Assembly: GCA_016220095.1 (NCBI GenBank)
Contig: JACRIJ010000092.1
Span: 1-43,236 of the forward strand
DNA: 43,236 nt
From: Planctomycetota bacterium
GTDB lineage: Bacteria; Planctomycetota; MHYJ01; JACQXL01; JACRIJ01
Direction of reading: 5' to 3'
In this document: positions 15,376-23,714 of the stretch, piece after piece
Layout of the letters: every line of letters starts with the position of its first letter
How positions within the stretch are numbered: the first letter of the stretch is position 1
Made by a program: the position numbers and the translations under genes
Notes under the pieces: generated by a model
The model's input: the letters and a program-made list of their open reading frames with translations, nothing else
Database searches by the model: none
Told to the model about the DNA's origin: nothing

Positions 15376-16509
15376 ATGCAACAGTATAATCTCTTCGCCA
15401 CCACCAGCCGGGGGCTTGAACAGGCTCTTGCTTGGGAACTCGGACACATCGGCGTGAAAAACCCGCAGATCGTCTCCGGCGGGGTGCAGTTTGAAGGCGA
15501 TCAGGAAACGTATTACCGCGCCAACCTTTACCTGCGCACGGCTATAAGGGTGTTATTGAAAATCAAGGATTTTCCTTGCGAGTCTTACGACGAACTTTAT
15601 GCGAGGTGCAGGGATATTGATTGGCTGGAATATCTCGGCTTGAGCAATACGCTTGCGGTGGACTGCAACTGCCGCAATTCCGCGCTTACGCATTCGCAAT
15701 ACGGTTCGCGCAAGGTGAAAGATGCCATAGTTGACCAGTTCAGGGACAAGACCGGCCGGCGCCCGGACGTGGATGCCAAATCTCCGGACGTCCGCATAAA
15801 CGCGCATATTTTTAACAATCATTGTACGCTCAGCCTTGACACCTCCGGAGAGAGCCTGCACCTGCGCGGGTACAGGAAACTGATTAAAGAAGCGCCGATG
15901 AAAGAGACGCTCGCGGCCGGGATCATTGACTATTCGGGATGGGATTGCAACGTGCCTTTGTACGACCCGATGTGTGGTTCGGGCACGATTTTGATAGAAG
16001 CAGTTTTAAAGGCGGCAAATGTCGCACCGGGGCTTTTGCGCAGGGAATTCGGTTTTCACCGCTGGCGGAGCTTTGACAGGGCCTTGTGGCAGAAATTGGT
16101 TAACGAAGCCGAACAGAAAGTAAAACGAAATGTAACGTGCCGTTTGTACGGGTCCGACATAGATGCCGATGCCGTGAGGACCGCGTCGGAAAACGCGAGG
16201 GCCGCCGCGCTGGTGGACAGGTTCATAAAATTTGAGGTGATGGATGTGATGCAATTCCATCCTCAGGCGGACAGCGGTGTTATAATTACAAATCCGCCTT
16301 ACGGAGAACGCATGGGCGAAAAAGAAAACCTGAAAGATTTTTACAAGGGATTTGGCGACGTATTAAAGCATAACTGCAAAGGCCATACGGCGTTCCTGCT
16401 TATAGGCGATACGGAATTGGTTAAATCCGTGGGCTTGCGGACATCGCAGAAATTGATTGTTTATAACGGCCCTATAGAATGCCGGCTGGCGAAATTCGAT
16501 GTATATTAG
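15376..16509 (+). CDS. rlmL: THUMP-domain class I SAM methyltransferase, RlmL-like 23S rRNA guanine-N2 methyltransferase
   Basis: This 377-aa protein starts YNLFATTSRGLEQALAWEL, has a THUMP RNA-binding domain (about 50-165), and a Rossmann methyltransferase domain with DPMCGSGTILIEA (motif I) and NPPYGERMG (motif IV, about 306). This matches the RlmL half of E. coli RlmKL, which makes m2G2445 in 23S rRNA; the RlmK half is absent, as in most bacteria. AAAGGA lies 8 bp upstream of the ATG. G+C content returns to the core level here, marking the end of the AT-rich insert. The related RlmN/TrmN families were considered; the N-terminal arrangement favours RlmL. Confidence 0.85.
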   Translation: MQQYNLFATTSRGLEQALAWELGHIGVKNPQIVSGGVQFEGDQETYYRANLYLRTAIRVLLKIKDFPCESYDELYARCRDIDWLEYLGLSNTLAVDCNCRNSALTHSQYGSRKVKDAIVDQFRDKTGRRPDVDAKSPDVRINAHIFNNHCTLSLDTSGESLHLRGYRKLIKEAPMKETLAAGIIDYSGWDCNVPLYDPMCGSGTILIEAVLKAANVAPGLLRREFGFHRWRSFDRALWQKLVNEAEQKVKRNVTCRLYGSDIDADAVRTASENARAAALVDRFIKFEVMDVMQFHPQADSGVIITNPPYGERMGEKENLKDFYKGFGDVLKHNCKGHTAFLLIGDTELVKSVGLRTSQKLIVYNGPIECRLAKFDVY

Positions 16510-16636
16510 TACGGGTTCCGGGTTTCGTTTAAACGAGCCACGGGCCACGGAAAACGGGCCACGAATCCTGAGTCCTAAGTCTGGAGTCAAGAGTTCGACT
16601 TACGACGCTATACTCTAAGATTTCGGACACTTAGAT

Positions 16637-17080
16637 TCATTTCGGCGGCTGGTTTATTACGAGCCAATACAATCCGAGTTCCGATACGGACTTGGCGAAG
16701 GCGTCAAATTCAACCGGTTTTACGATGTAGCTGTTCACGCCGAGCCTGTAGCTCTCAATAATATCGCTTTCCATCTGGGATGAAGTCAGCATTACCACTG
16801 GAATGGTTTTTGTGTTTTTATCGGATTTGACCCTTCGCAGGACTTCCAGCCCGTCCACCTTAGGCAGTTTCAGGTCAAGCAGAATCAGTTTGGGATTGGT
16901 TTTCTTTTTCTTGTGCGCGTATCGGCCTTCGGAGAAAATGTACTCCAAGGCCTCTTCGCCGTCCTTGACAACGAATATTCTATTGGCAACCTTGTGTTTT
17001 TCAAGGGCCCGTTTGGTTAATTCAACGTCATGCGGATTGTCTTCAACAAGAAGAATATCAAAAGCAATTGCCTTTTTCAT
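16637..17080 (-). CDS. Single-domain response regulator (CheY-like, Rcp1 type)
   Basis: The 147-aa protein is one receiver domain: acidic pair in ILLVEDN, phosphorylated Asp in [17 protein letters not shown], the conserved Thr/Ser in VVMLTSSQ, and Lys in YIVKPVEF. The insertion [19 protein letters not shown] is typical of Rcp1-like regulators paired with phytochrome-type or PAS histidine kinases. There is no output domain. The ATG at 17080 follows GGAG with a 9-bp gap; a TTG at 17095 would overlap that site. The PAS histidine kinase starting at 18810 lies just upstream on the same strand and is the obvious partner. Confidence 0.9.
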   Translation of the reverse strand: MKKAIAFDILLVEDNPHDVELTKRALEKHKVANRIFVVKDGEEALEYIFSEGRYAHKKKKTNPKLILLDLKLPKVDGLEVLRRVKSDKNTKTIPVVMLTSSQMESDIIESYRLGVNSYIVKPVEFDAFAKSVSELGLYWLVINQPPK

Positions 17081-17154
17081 AATAACACTCTCCAAATACT
17101 ATTATCACGAATGAACACCAATATACGCAAATAACGACTAAACCATTTTAGTTC

Positions 17155-17192
17155 GCATAAGTTTTACACTAAGCGCAACGAAGTGTAGTTTC
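17155..17192. repeat. 38-bp repeat shared with 3094-3131
   Basis: The 38 bp starting GCATAAGTTTTACACT match 3094-3131 at 32 of 38 positions; all six differences are transitions. The flanking intergenic DNA (17081-17295) also holds other dispersed words, such as ACGAATGAACACCAATAT. Confidence 0.6.
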
Positions 17193-17295
17193 ATTCTTAT
17201 CCGTTAGAGCGCGTTTCTTTAAAGTCTCGTCAAGTCCCTGTTAAAATACGCCGCAGTCTCGTTAGAGTCCTTTTGGTTTTTTCAGCGCGTTTTCG

Positions 17296-18810
17296 TCAAT
17301 GCGGAATAGTGAAAAAGAAAGTCGCGCCTTTACCCGGGGCCCCTTCGGCCCATATCCGGCCCCCATGGCGGTGTATGATGCGCTGGGCTATCGCAAGGCC
17401 TACACCGGTGCCTTCAAATTCTTCCTGCGAATGGAGGCGCTGGAATACGCCGAAAAGTTTGTCCGAGTATTTCATGTTAAACCCGACGCCGTTGTCCTTT
17501 ATCCAATATATAGTGATACCGTCCTTGTCGTTACAGCCGATTTCAATGACGGCGTTTTTCTTTTTAGAGCTGAATTTTACCGCGTTGGACAGCAGGTTGG
17601 AAAAGACCTGTTTTATCATTGCCCTGTCACACACTGCCAGCGGCAGTTTCTTTATTTTCAGAGTTATTTTCTGTTTCGGGTTCAGCAGTTTAAGTTCGTT
17701 GAAGACGAATTTAGCGGCGCCGGCCATGTCAATTTCCTCTTTTTCCATGGGCGTACGGCCTATGTGGGAAAAAGACAAAAGGTTGTCTATGAGTTCGCCC
17801 ATATTGCACGTACCGCTTCGTATGATATTAAGCAGGCGTTTTGTTTCATTGTCAATCTTTTTGGAATGGCTTTCAAGGATGATGCGCGAAAAGCCGTCAA
17901 TAGCCCTCAAAGGCGCGCGCAGGTCATGGGAAACGGAATATGAAAATGCTTCCAATTCTTTATTTGCGACTTCCAGCTGTGCGGTGCGGTCTATTACGCG
18001 CCGTTCAAGTTCTTTATTAAGTTTGTGGATTTCTTCAAAGGCGTATTTTTGCGCCGTTATATCGGACATAATATGCACGGCGCCGGTGAGTCTGCCGTTG
18101 TTGTCCAATAGGGGATCCATGGTTATGTTAAACCATTTGTTGTACAGGAATGCTACGGAAGATTCTCTTTTCAATGTGGTTTGCATGCGTTCAAGCGGGC
18201 AGTCTTTTGGCGGCGTATCCAAACCGTGTATTACCTGATAACAAACCTGGCCGAGCAGTTCGTTTTGCAATTTCCCCGTGAATTCCGACACCGTCTTGTT
18301 GCATTGCATAATCCTCCACTGTTTGTCAAGGAGGCATACGGCGTCTTTTATCGCGTCAAATGTTGACTGCCAGTTCGCGGCGGATTCCTGTAGGGTTTTT
18401 TCCGTGAGTTTGTGCATGGAGACGTCCCGCATGATGGTATAGAATCCCGTTACCTTGCCGGAACCGTTTTTGATGTTTGCGTACGTATTTTCCGTGTGGA
18501 GTATGGTCCCGTCCTTACGGAACCAGGCAATTTCCATCATTTTTTCGGAAAAGCTTTTGTTTTGTTCGTAATATTCCCAGAATGTTTTGAATTGAGGGAG
18601 ATAATCCGGATGCACTGCTTTGGGGATGAGGGCCGGGTTTGAGGTTATCTCTTCCGGCGTAAATCCTAACAAATCCATACAGGCGGGGCTTGCGTATTCA
18701 ACGGACCCGTCGTTTCTCACGCTGAAAAAGGCGCACTTTCCCTGCGATATGAGATTAATGTAGATATTACTTTCTTTTTTGGAATAATTATTTGTTTCTC
18801 CCATAGCCAT
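17296..18810 (-). CDS. PAS-domain sensor histidine kinase
   Basis: The start at 18810 (504 aa) is used because AGGA lies just upstream and a promoter occupies 18832-18860, so longer frames would begin upstream of the transcript. Two PAS domains come first (about 20-145, with FRKDGTILHTEN, and about 150-265, with CYQVIHGLDTPPKDCP), followed by a short coiled coil. HisKA comes next with the phosphorylated His in SYSVSHDLRAPLRAI, then a HATPase domain with N box FSNLLSNAVKFS, WIKDNGVGFNM and GTGVGLAIAQRIIHRHGGRIWAEG. No membrane helix was seen, so it is probably cytoplasmic. It likely signals to the response regulator encoded 215 bp downstream. Confidence 0.92.
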   Translation of the reverse strand: MAMGETNNYSKKESNIYINLISQGKCAFFSVRNDGSVEYASPACMDLLGFTPEEITSNPALIPKAVHPDYLPQFKTFWEYYEQNKSFSEKMMEIAWFRKDGTILHTENTYANIKNGSGKVTGFYTIMRDVSMHKLTEKTLQESAANWQSTFDAIKDAVCLLDKQWRIMQCNKTVSEFTGKLQNELLGQVCYQVIHGLDTPPKDCPLERMQTTLKRESSVAFLYNKWFNITMDPLLDNNGRLTGAVHIMSDITAQKYAFEEIHKLNKELERRVIDRTAQLEVANKELEAFSYSVSHDLRAPLRAIDGFSRIILESHSKKIDNETKRLLNIIRSGTCNMGELIDNLLSFSHIGRTPMEKEEIDMAGAAKFVFNELKLLNPKQKITLKIKKLPLAVCDRAMIKQVFSNLLSNAVKFSSKKKNAVIEIGCNDKDGITIYWIKDNGVGFNMKYSDKLFGVFQRLHSQEEFEGTGVGLAIAQRIIHRHGGRIWAEGAPGKGATFFFTIPH

Positions 18811-18831
18811 AATTCCTACACTTTTGTGATA

Positions 18832-18860
18832 ATTATAGCATATAACTATACGGTTTGCAA
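18832..18860 (-). promoter_or_regulatory. Promoter TTGCAA-17-TATAAT for the histidine kinase
   Basis: On the minus strand, TTGCAA (18860-18855) and TATAAT (18837-18832) have a 17-bp spacer. Transcription would start near 18825, about 15 nt before the chosen ATG at 18810. A MITE-like element ends 32 bp upstream of the -35 box. Confidence 0.65.
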
Positions 18861-18892
18861 GCAAAAAAACGAAAAAACGGATAAACAGGCAA

Positions 18893-19138
18893 GGCGTCAG
18901 TGAAGGGCGGGTTTCAAGTCCCACCGTGGCATTTTGTAGGGACAGAATAATGAGACTGTGTCACAATTAGGTTTTTAATATTTTACCTCCCGCAAACCCG
19001 CATAAATGCTTGAGGCATTTTCGAAAAAATGGCGTTTTTGGCAATTATGACACAGCCTGAATGCCCTGTCACTACAGCAACCATTGGCAATTTAAACATA
19101 TAGGTGTTATTTTTCAACACACCTTCACTGAGGCGGTA
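18893..19138. repeat. MITE-like element with inverted ends, about 246 bp
   Basis: The left end GGCGTCAGTGAAGGGCGGG (18893-18911) is an imperfect inverted copy of the right end ACACCTTCACTGAGGC (about 19119-19134). Inside, GTAGGGACAG...CTGTGTCA (about 18936-18963) pairs with TGACACAG...CCTGTCACTAC (about 19048-19074). The sequence inward of the left end matches, in reverse, the right half of the element at 20722-20849. It has no coding capacity. The 412-bp gap between the kinase and cheW holds this and a word repeat (about 19165-19185). Confidence 0.7.
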
Positions 19139-19222
19139 CGGATAAGTTTATATATTCAGTGTTTTCGGTGTGTTCAGTGGTTAATTATCGTATTTCGTGG
19201 TTGTTGTTGCCGCTTTGCTGCT

Positions 19223-19714
19223 TTATGAGTTACTCCGCAAAAGTTTTTTTTCGGATTCCGTTAGTATTTTGCTCAGTTCGAGGATAATTACCAGCCTCTC
19301 TCCTGATTTGGCGATTGTTTTGATGTATTCGGCGTCTATGCCCGAGATCATCCTCGGCGGCTCGCGGAAATCCGCGCGGTTTATGCGGATTATTTCAAGC
19401 ACCATGTCTGCGATAAATCCGATTATGTCTTCCGGCAGTTCTACAATCAATACGCGGGTATTTTCGTCTTTGTCTTTTTGCGGATAGTTGAAGCGCTTCC
19501 GTAGGTTTATTATTGGTATTACCGTTCCGCGCAGGTCCATGACGCCTTCAACAAAATCAGGCGTTCTGGGCACCTTGCTTATCGGTGCCGGCTGGATTAC
19601 TTCTTTTATCTGCTTTATGTCCGCGCCGAATTCGGCATCGCTTACCTTGAATACAATGAAGCGTTCCTCATTCCCGGATTGATTCTTCTTGTCACGCGTT
19701 TTGGCTAAGTCCAT
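19223..19714 (-). CDS. cheW: CheW-like chemotaxis coupling protein
   Basis: The 163-aa product has a CheW fold: FIVFKVSDAEFGADIKQIKE, VPRTPDFVEGVMDLRGTVIP, and a final VIILELSKILT strand. CheW couples receptors to the CheA kinase. No cheA, receptor or cheY cluster is present in this window, so it may serve a cluster elsewhere or an unconventional signalling complex. The ATG at 19714 follows GGGAGA; an upstream ATG at 19747 would overlap the PAP2 gene further. The chosen start overlaps the 3' end of the PAP2 gene by 23 bp, so the two are likely co-transcribed and translationally linked. Confidence 0.9.
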   Translation of the reverse strand: MDLAKTRDKKNQSGNEERFIVFKVSDAEFGADIKQIKEVIQPAPISKVPRTPDFVEGVMDLRGTVIPIINLRKRFNYPQKDKDENTRVLIVELPEDIIGFIADMVLEIIRINRADFREPPRMISGIDAEYIKTIAKSGERLVIILELSKILTESEKKLLRSNS

Positions 19715-20588
19715 TTTTTTTCTCCCACCAATTATTGAAAAAATCAACGAATAAGATTACCGCTGTCGCGAAAACAATTCCAGCGATTACATCTACTATA
19801 TAATGGTACCGTAAATACACGGTTGCAAATATCAGGCTTGTCGCGATGACAAAAATGGCCGGGAATGCCTTGCGCGTGTACCTGAAGGAATACCATATTA
19901 CTATTACCGTTACCTCCACGTGGCCGCTCGGAAAACAGTCGCGCATCGTAAGTTCAAGGGAATTGACGGTTCTATTGAGCCATTCCGCGGCGAATACGCC
20001 CGGCAGTATCTGCCAGTTATGGAATTCCGCCCGGGGCCCGATCGCGGGCAGTACAAAAAATCCTAAAAACGACGAGAAGAATCCGGCCAATATTCCGGCC
20101 ATGCATAGCCTGTAAGCATCATATTTTTTCTGCGCGTATAAGATAATGCCGATACTTCCAGGCAGGAAATAGAACATGGTATAAACGATCTGCAGGTATT
20201 CCGTCAGGAGCGGGAATGCGATGTGTTTTTCAATGAATACCGTCGGGTTAACGCCCCCGCACAGCCACCTGTCCCATTGCGCGAACAGTTTGTCCAGGTC
20301 AACGGGATTCACATTGTGCACGAGATAAAACAATTCCCTGTACGCGCACATCACAAGTATAAGCGGATACCAATGCCTGAGCAGGCGCCAGAACCTACCC
20401 CCGAATTTTCCGTACGCCATCAGTATAAGCCCGATGAAGACGGCAATAAGCAGATGGAAAAACAAAAACAATTTCCAGTGCGGAATACGGCTGTGGAAGA
20501 CCGCTATGATTGCGGAAATAGCGAGCATGTAAAAGGCGATTATTATTTCAGAAGCAAAAATCCGCTTTGATATTAAACTGTCCAGCAT
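19692..20588 (-). CDS. PAP2-family membrane phosphatase/transferase (PAP2_3-like)
   Basis: The 298-aa product has about six or seven membrane helices and the catalytic PAP2 blocks: RDCFPSGHVEV (motif 2, His) and YLRYHYIVDVIAG (motif 3, His and Asp). The usual first motif is replaced by AIGPRAEF. This resembles the PAP2_3 group that includes inositolphosphotransferases and lipid phosphatases. Substrate is unknown. The ATG at 20588 lies 7 bp after a predicted -10 box (20596-20601), so the message is probably leaderless; a longer frame to 20678 would start upstream of that promoter. It is followed by overlapping cheW. Confidence 0.85.
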   Translation of the reverse strand: MLDSLISKRIFASEIIIAFYMLAISAIIAVFHSRIPHWKLFLFFHLLIAVFIGLILMAYGKFGGRFWRLLRHWYPLILVMCAYRELFYLVHNVNPVDLDKLFAQWDRWLCGGVNPTVFIEKHIAFPLLTEYLQIVYTMFYFLPGSIGIILYAQKKYDAYRLCMAGILAGFFSSFLGFFVLPAIGPRAEFHNWQILPGVFAAEWLNRTVNSLELTMRDCFPSGHVEVTVIVIWYSFRYTRKAFPAIFVIATSLIFATVYLRYHYIVDVIAGIVFATAVILFVDFFNNWWEKKNGLSQNA

Positions 20589-20595
20589 GCACGCA

Positions 20596-20623
20596 ATTAT
20601 ACAATGGGAAGCAGAAAAAGCAA
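20596..20623 (-). promoter_or_regulatory. Possible promoter TTGCTT-16-TATAAT at the PAP2 start codon
   Basis: On the minus strand TATAAT (20601-20596) lies 7 bp before the ATG; TTGCTT (20623-20618) is a weaker -35 at 16 bp. The spacing predicts an mRNA starting at the start codon. Confidence 0.45.
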
Positions 20624-20721
20624 ATTGCGCAGGGAACGGCGGGACGGATTTGCCGCGAATAAACACGAATGAACACAATAATTATTTTGCGAAGGCTGTC
20701 GGGTACCTCGGGCGGGGTACC

Positions 20722-20849
20722 CCGTCAGTAAAGGGTGGGCAAAAAAATAACACTTGCCTTAAAATCCTAATAAATGCTGTAGAGACGCCCCGCCGGGGCG
20801 TCTCTACAAAATGCCGCGGGGGAATTTGAAACCCACCCTTTACTGACGG
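20722..20849. repeat. Complete MITE-like element, 128 bp with perfect 18-bp inverted ends
   Basis: CCGTCAGTAAAGGGTGGG (20722-20739) and CCCACCCTTTACTGACGG (20832-20849) are perfect inverted repeats. The inside holds a perfect 13-bp stem, GTAGAGACGCCCC (20779-20791) with GGGGCGTCTCTAC (20795-20807). There is no coding capacity and no transposase. No obvious flanking target duplication was seen. The right end lies 32 bp before the -35 box of the next gene. The rest of the 381-bp gap (20589-20969) holds a short ACGAATGAACAC word and a GGTACC/GGGTACC palindrome. Confidence 0.8.
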
Positions 20850-20881
20850 TTTGCCAGAAATTAATTTTTTTCGTAAAACCA

Positions 20882-20910
20882 TTGACAATTACAGCAATAA
20901 CAGGTATTAT
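20882..20910 (+). promoter_or_regulatory. Promoter TTGACA-17-TATTAT
   Basis: TTGACA (20882-20887) and TATTAT (20905-20910) are 17 bp apart; a TATAAT at 20908-20913 overlaps but would need a 20-bp spacer. It would drive the TPR gene starting at 20970. Confidence 0.65.
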
Positions 20911-20969
20911 AATAATTAAGATAGTTTTATATTGCTAATGATAGCGATAATATACTGAAAGGGTCTGGT

Positions 20970-22448
20970 ATGAAACAGCCTGTTTTTATAACTAAAAGAA
21001 ATTACGTGTGTTTAATTGGAATTACATTTCTATGTATTATAGCTTGTTTTAATGCTATTAATGCAGAAGAGAGCAAGTCAGATGTTGCAGAACCCCAGGA
21101 AAATAAGCCTAAAGCAGAAGAATCTTCAAAAAGCAAGATTAATACTCAAGAGTCAGCAATTGTTCAGACAGCACAGAACAACAGCCAAACAGCCGAAAAT
21201 TCAATTCTGGACAGGTCTATAAGCATACTTAATCTTGTTGCCACATTGTTGGCAATATTGGTTGCATTGATAGCGTTAATCATTGCTATTGCTGTAGCAG
21301 TAGGGGCGTTTAATGTAAACAAGTGGAAGAAAATCAGAAAGGACATTGAACAATATCGTGATGATATAAAAAGTTATTGTAATGAGGTTGAGAAAATAAA
21401 AGATAAGGCATTAGCGGATTATAAAGAAGCAAAGGAAGGGAATAATAAAATAATAGTTCCTCCATTTTTGCAGGAGCCGGGCAATGAAATAAAACAGCAG
21501 GTTGAGTTTTTTGCCAAAAAGTTGGAAATATATGAATTGTTTGGAATGCCTTTGGATGCGAAAGATTATATGAACAGAAGTACAGATTTCTATTATAAAG
21601 GCCGTTATGAAGAATCGTTGAAGGTACTTGATAAGGTTATTGAAATTGATCTGAAAAATTCAAGAGCATGGTTAAATAAAGGCGTTACCTTAGAAAAGCT
21701 GGAAAGACATTCTGAGGCATTAATAGCATGTGAAGAGGCGTTAAAGATAGAGCCGTGGAAGGCAGATGCATTGGTTCTTAAAGGGATAACCTTAAGGGCA
21801 TTGAAAAGACATTCAGAGGCATTAATCGCTTATGAACAGGCGTTAAAGATAGACCCAAAGAACATAGATGTATGGATTAATAAAGGAATTGTCTTAGAGG
21901 AACTAGAAAAATATTCTGAGGCATTAATAGCATGTGAAGAGGCGTTAAAGATAGAGCCGTGGAAGGCAGATGCATTGGTTCTTAAAGGGATAACCTTATT
22001 TGGAATGAAAAAGCCTTTTGAGGCACTAATCGCATTTGATAGTGCGTCCAAGATAGATCCGAAAAATGCAAATATATGGTATAATAGGGGATTTGCTTTA
22101 GGGAAATCAGGTAAATATCAAGATGAAATAACCGCATATGAAGAGGCAATAAAAATAGATCCGAAATATGTAAATGCGTGGGTTAATAAAGGGGTTGCCT
22201 TAGGTCTATTAAAAAGACATTCAGAGGCATTAATAGCATATGAAGAGGTATTAAAGATAGACTCGAAACATGCAAGTGCGTGGTTTAATAAGGCCTGCAT
22301 GTATTCATTGATGAACAAAAAGGATGAATCTTTAAGAGATCTTGCGAAGGCGATAGAGTTAGATGTAAAACACAAAGACAATGCTAAGAAAGACGAAGAT
22401 TTCAAGTGGCTTTGGGATGATGCTGATTTCAAAAAGGTAGTGCAATAG
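20970..22448 (+). CDS. Membrane-anchored TPR protein
   Basis: The 492-aa product has an N-terminal signal or anchor (NYVCLIGITFLCIIACFNA), a low-complexity linker rich in Glu, Lys and Ser (about 32-75), a strong membrane helix (LVATLLAILVALIALIIAIA, about 91-115), a short coiled coil, and about eight TPR units of 34 residues (about 205-475; repeats such as YEEALKIDPKNxDVWINKG). TPRs bind protein partners. AAAGGG lies 8-9 bp upstream of ATG. The coding DNA is AT-rich, and two 86-bp stretches inside it are identical (21709-21794 and 21913-21998), so the TPR array changed recently by duplication or gene conversion. No neighbour suggests a specific pathway. Confidence 0.85.
   Translation: MKQPVFITKRNYVCLIGITFLCIIACFNAINAEESKSDVAEPQENKPKAEESSKSKINTQESAIVQTAQNNSQTAENSILDRSISILNLVATLLAILVALIALIIAIAVAVGAFNVNKWKKIRKDIEQYRDDIKSYCNEVEKIKDKALADYKEAKEGNNKIIVPPFLQEPGNEIKQQVEFFAKKLEIYELFGMPLDAKDYMNRSTDFYYKGRYEESLKVLDKVIEIDLKNSRAWLNKGVTLEKLERHSEALIACEEALKIEPWKADALVLKGITLRALKRHSEALIAYEQALKIDPKNIDVWINKGIVLEELEKYSEALIACEEALKIEPWKADALVLKGITLFGMKKPFEALIAFDSASKIDPKNANIWYNRGFALGKSGKYQDEITAYEEAIKIDPKYVNAWVNKGVALGLLKRHSEALIAYEEVLKIDSKHASAWFNKACMYSLMNKKDESLRDLAKAIELDVKHKDNAKKDEDFKWLWDDADFKKVVQ
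21709..21998 (+). repeat. Perfect 86-bp direct repeat within the TPR gene
   Basis: Positions 21709-21794 and 21913-21998 are identical. Their 204-bp offset equals two 34-codon TPR units, so the duplication keeps the reading frame and repeat register. Confidence 0.9.
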
Positions 22449-22616
22449 AGGTTGTTTTTATAAACAATACGAGAACTTCATCAAGGCGACAACGAAAAAA
22501 GTAATTCGGTGCGTTCAGTGGATTCGGTGGTTAATTACAACTTCGCGGGCTTCGCGGTGAAATATTGATGTGATTTTATATCACAGCACATTCCTCGTTC
22601 CGCCCGTCGTCCTTCC

Positions 22617-22690
22617 TCGCTACCCGCTACCCGCTACTCATTACTCACTACTCGTTATTCGTCTCTCGCTACCCGCTACTCGGTGCTCGC
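22617..22690. repeat. Degenerate short tandem repeat (CTACCCG/CTACTCG words)
   Basis: About 74 bp consist of variants of CGCTACCCGCTACTC. The repeat covers the 3' end and stop codon of the MBL-fold gene on the minus strand, so the last few residues of that protein come from repeat DNA. Confidence 0.65.
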
Positions 22691-23545
22691 TACTACGTTA
22701 AACTTCTTTCCGTCCGTTGTGATGAATCCGGATTTGACCTTCGGGTCGTGTTCCCAGAAGCACAGCCATTTTTCCGCGACTGCCGGGGCGAGGAACTTTT
22801 TTTTGGCTACAGCGGTTTCCATGGGGTACAGGTCGTATCCCATTATGTAAGGCACGTCAATATGCGAGGCCGTAGGTATGAGGTCTCCCCAATATACCGC
22901 GGTCTGTCCCGCTGATTTTATAAGTACTAATTGGTGGTTGAGGGTGTGCCCGCCGGTAATCTTTACGGAAATGTCCCCGGTAATCTGCGCATCGCCGGAT
23001 ATGAATTCCGCTTGTTTATGTTCCTCAATCGGCAGGTAGGTTTCCTTGAAATAGCTTCCCGCGGTCCTCTCGGAACTGTCAAATGATGCGTCCCATTCGC
23101 CTTTCTGCATGATGTATTTTGCGTTTGGAAACGCGGGCACGAAGGCGCCGGAATCGTTCTTTACGGTACTGCCGCCGGTATGGTCAAAATGCAGGTGCGT
23201 TAGGATGACCATGTTAATGTCCTGCGGGGCGAGCCCGAGCTCATGCAGGCAACCTTGCAGAGTCGGCGGCTGTTGGACGGAGTATATCTCATTGAATTTC
23301 GCGGAATACCTGTTCTTGTCGCCTATGCCGGTGTCAACGAGTATATTCATTTTATCCGTTTGTATAAGCAGGGGATTAAGGCCGATAAGGATGCGGTTGA
23401 ACCTGTCCGAAGGGGTGCGTTTTTTCCAGAGCGGCTTGGGAACGATGCCGAACATGGCCCCGCCGTCAAGCTTGAAAGTGCCGTCCGACAGAGGCGTCAG
23501 TTTTATATTATTGCCGAATGTTTGAACGGATAATTTGCAATTCAT
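22676..23545 (-). CDS. MBL-fold metallohydrolase
   Basis: The 289-aa protein has the metallo-beta-lactamase zinc motif THLHFDHTGG, a preceding LVDTGIGDKN, and a downstream GGHTLNHQLVLI and VYWGDLIPTASHI. These supply the His/Asp ligands of a binuclear site. It is closest in layout to the lactonase or glyoxalase-II-like groups; the substrate is unknown. The ATG at 23545 is used because the upstream extension (to 23626) is encoded by a dispersed palindromic repeat (CCCTGCTG-TTTA-CAGCAGGG at 23574-23593 and the neighbouring ACCCTCACCTTGTCCC word). The C-terminus runs into the tandem repeat at 22617-22690. Confidence 0.88.
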   Translation of the reverse strand: MNCKLSVQTFGNNIKLTPLSDGTFKLDGGAMFGIVPKPLWKKRTPSDRFNRILIGLNPLLIQTDKMNILVDTGIGDKNRYSAKFNEIYSVQQPPTLQGCLHELGLAPQDINMVILTHLHFDHTGGSTVKNDSGAFVPAFPNAKYIMQKGEWDASFDSSERTAGSYFKETYLPIEEHKQAEFISGDAQITGDISVKITGGHTLNHQLVLIKSAGQTAVYWGDLIPTASHIDVPYIMGYDLYPMETAVAKKKFLAPAVAEKWLCFWEHDPKVKSGFITTDGKKFNVVASTE

Positions 23546-23573
23546 TAATATGTTTATAATGGACGAAAAGATT

Positions 23574-23645
23574 CCCTGCTGTTTACAGCAGGGGGATTTA
23601 ACACCCTCACCTTGTCCCTCCCCCATCCGATGGGGAGGGGATTGT
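23574..23645. repeat. Hairpin and dispersed word repeat upstream of the MBL gene
   Basis: A perfect 8-bp stem CCCTGCTG/CAGCAGGG with loop TTTA (23574-23593) is followed by ACCCTCACCTTGTCCCTCCC and a CCCATCC/GGATGGGG-type palindrome (about 23620-23640). Confidence 0.6.
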
Positions 23646-23714
23646 TGGAATTTCCCATGTTTCGTATATAGGGAGTTTATGGCATAGCCGCTAAATCAGC
23701 GAAGCTGATTTAGC

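Noticed and set aside
18811..18924. Longer start of the histidine kinase
   Set aside because: The extra 38 codons cover the promoter and a MITE-like end; the ATG at 18810 has AGGA upstream.
23546..23626. N-terminal extension of the MBL-fold protein
   Set aside because: The added residues (GEGQGEGVKSP type) come from a dispersed palindromic repeat, not from conserved protein sequence.
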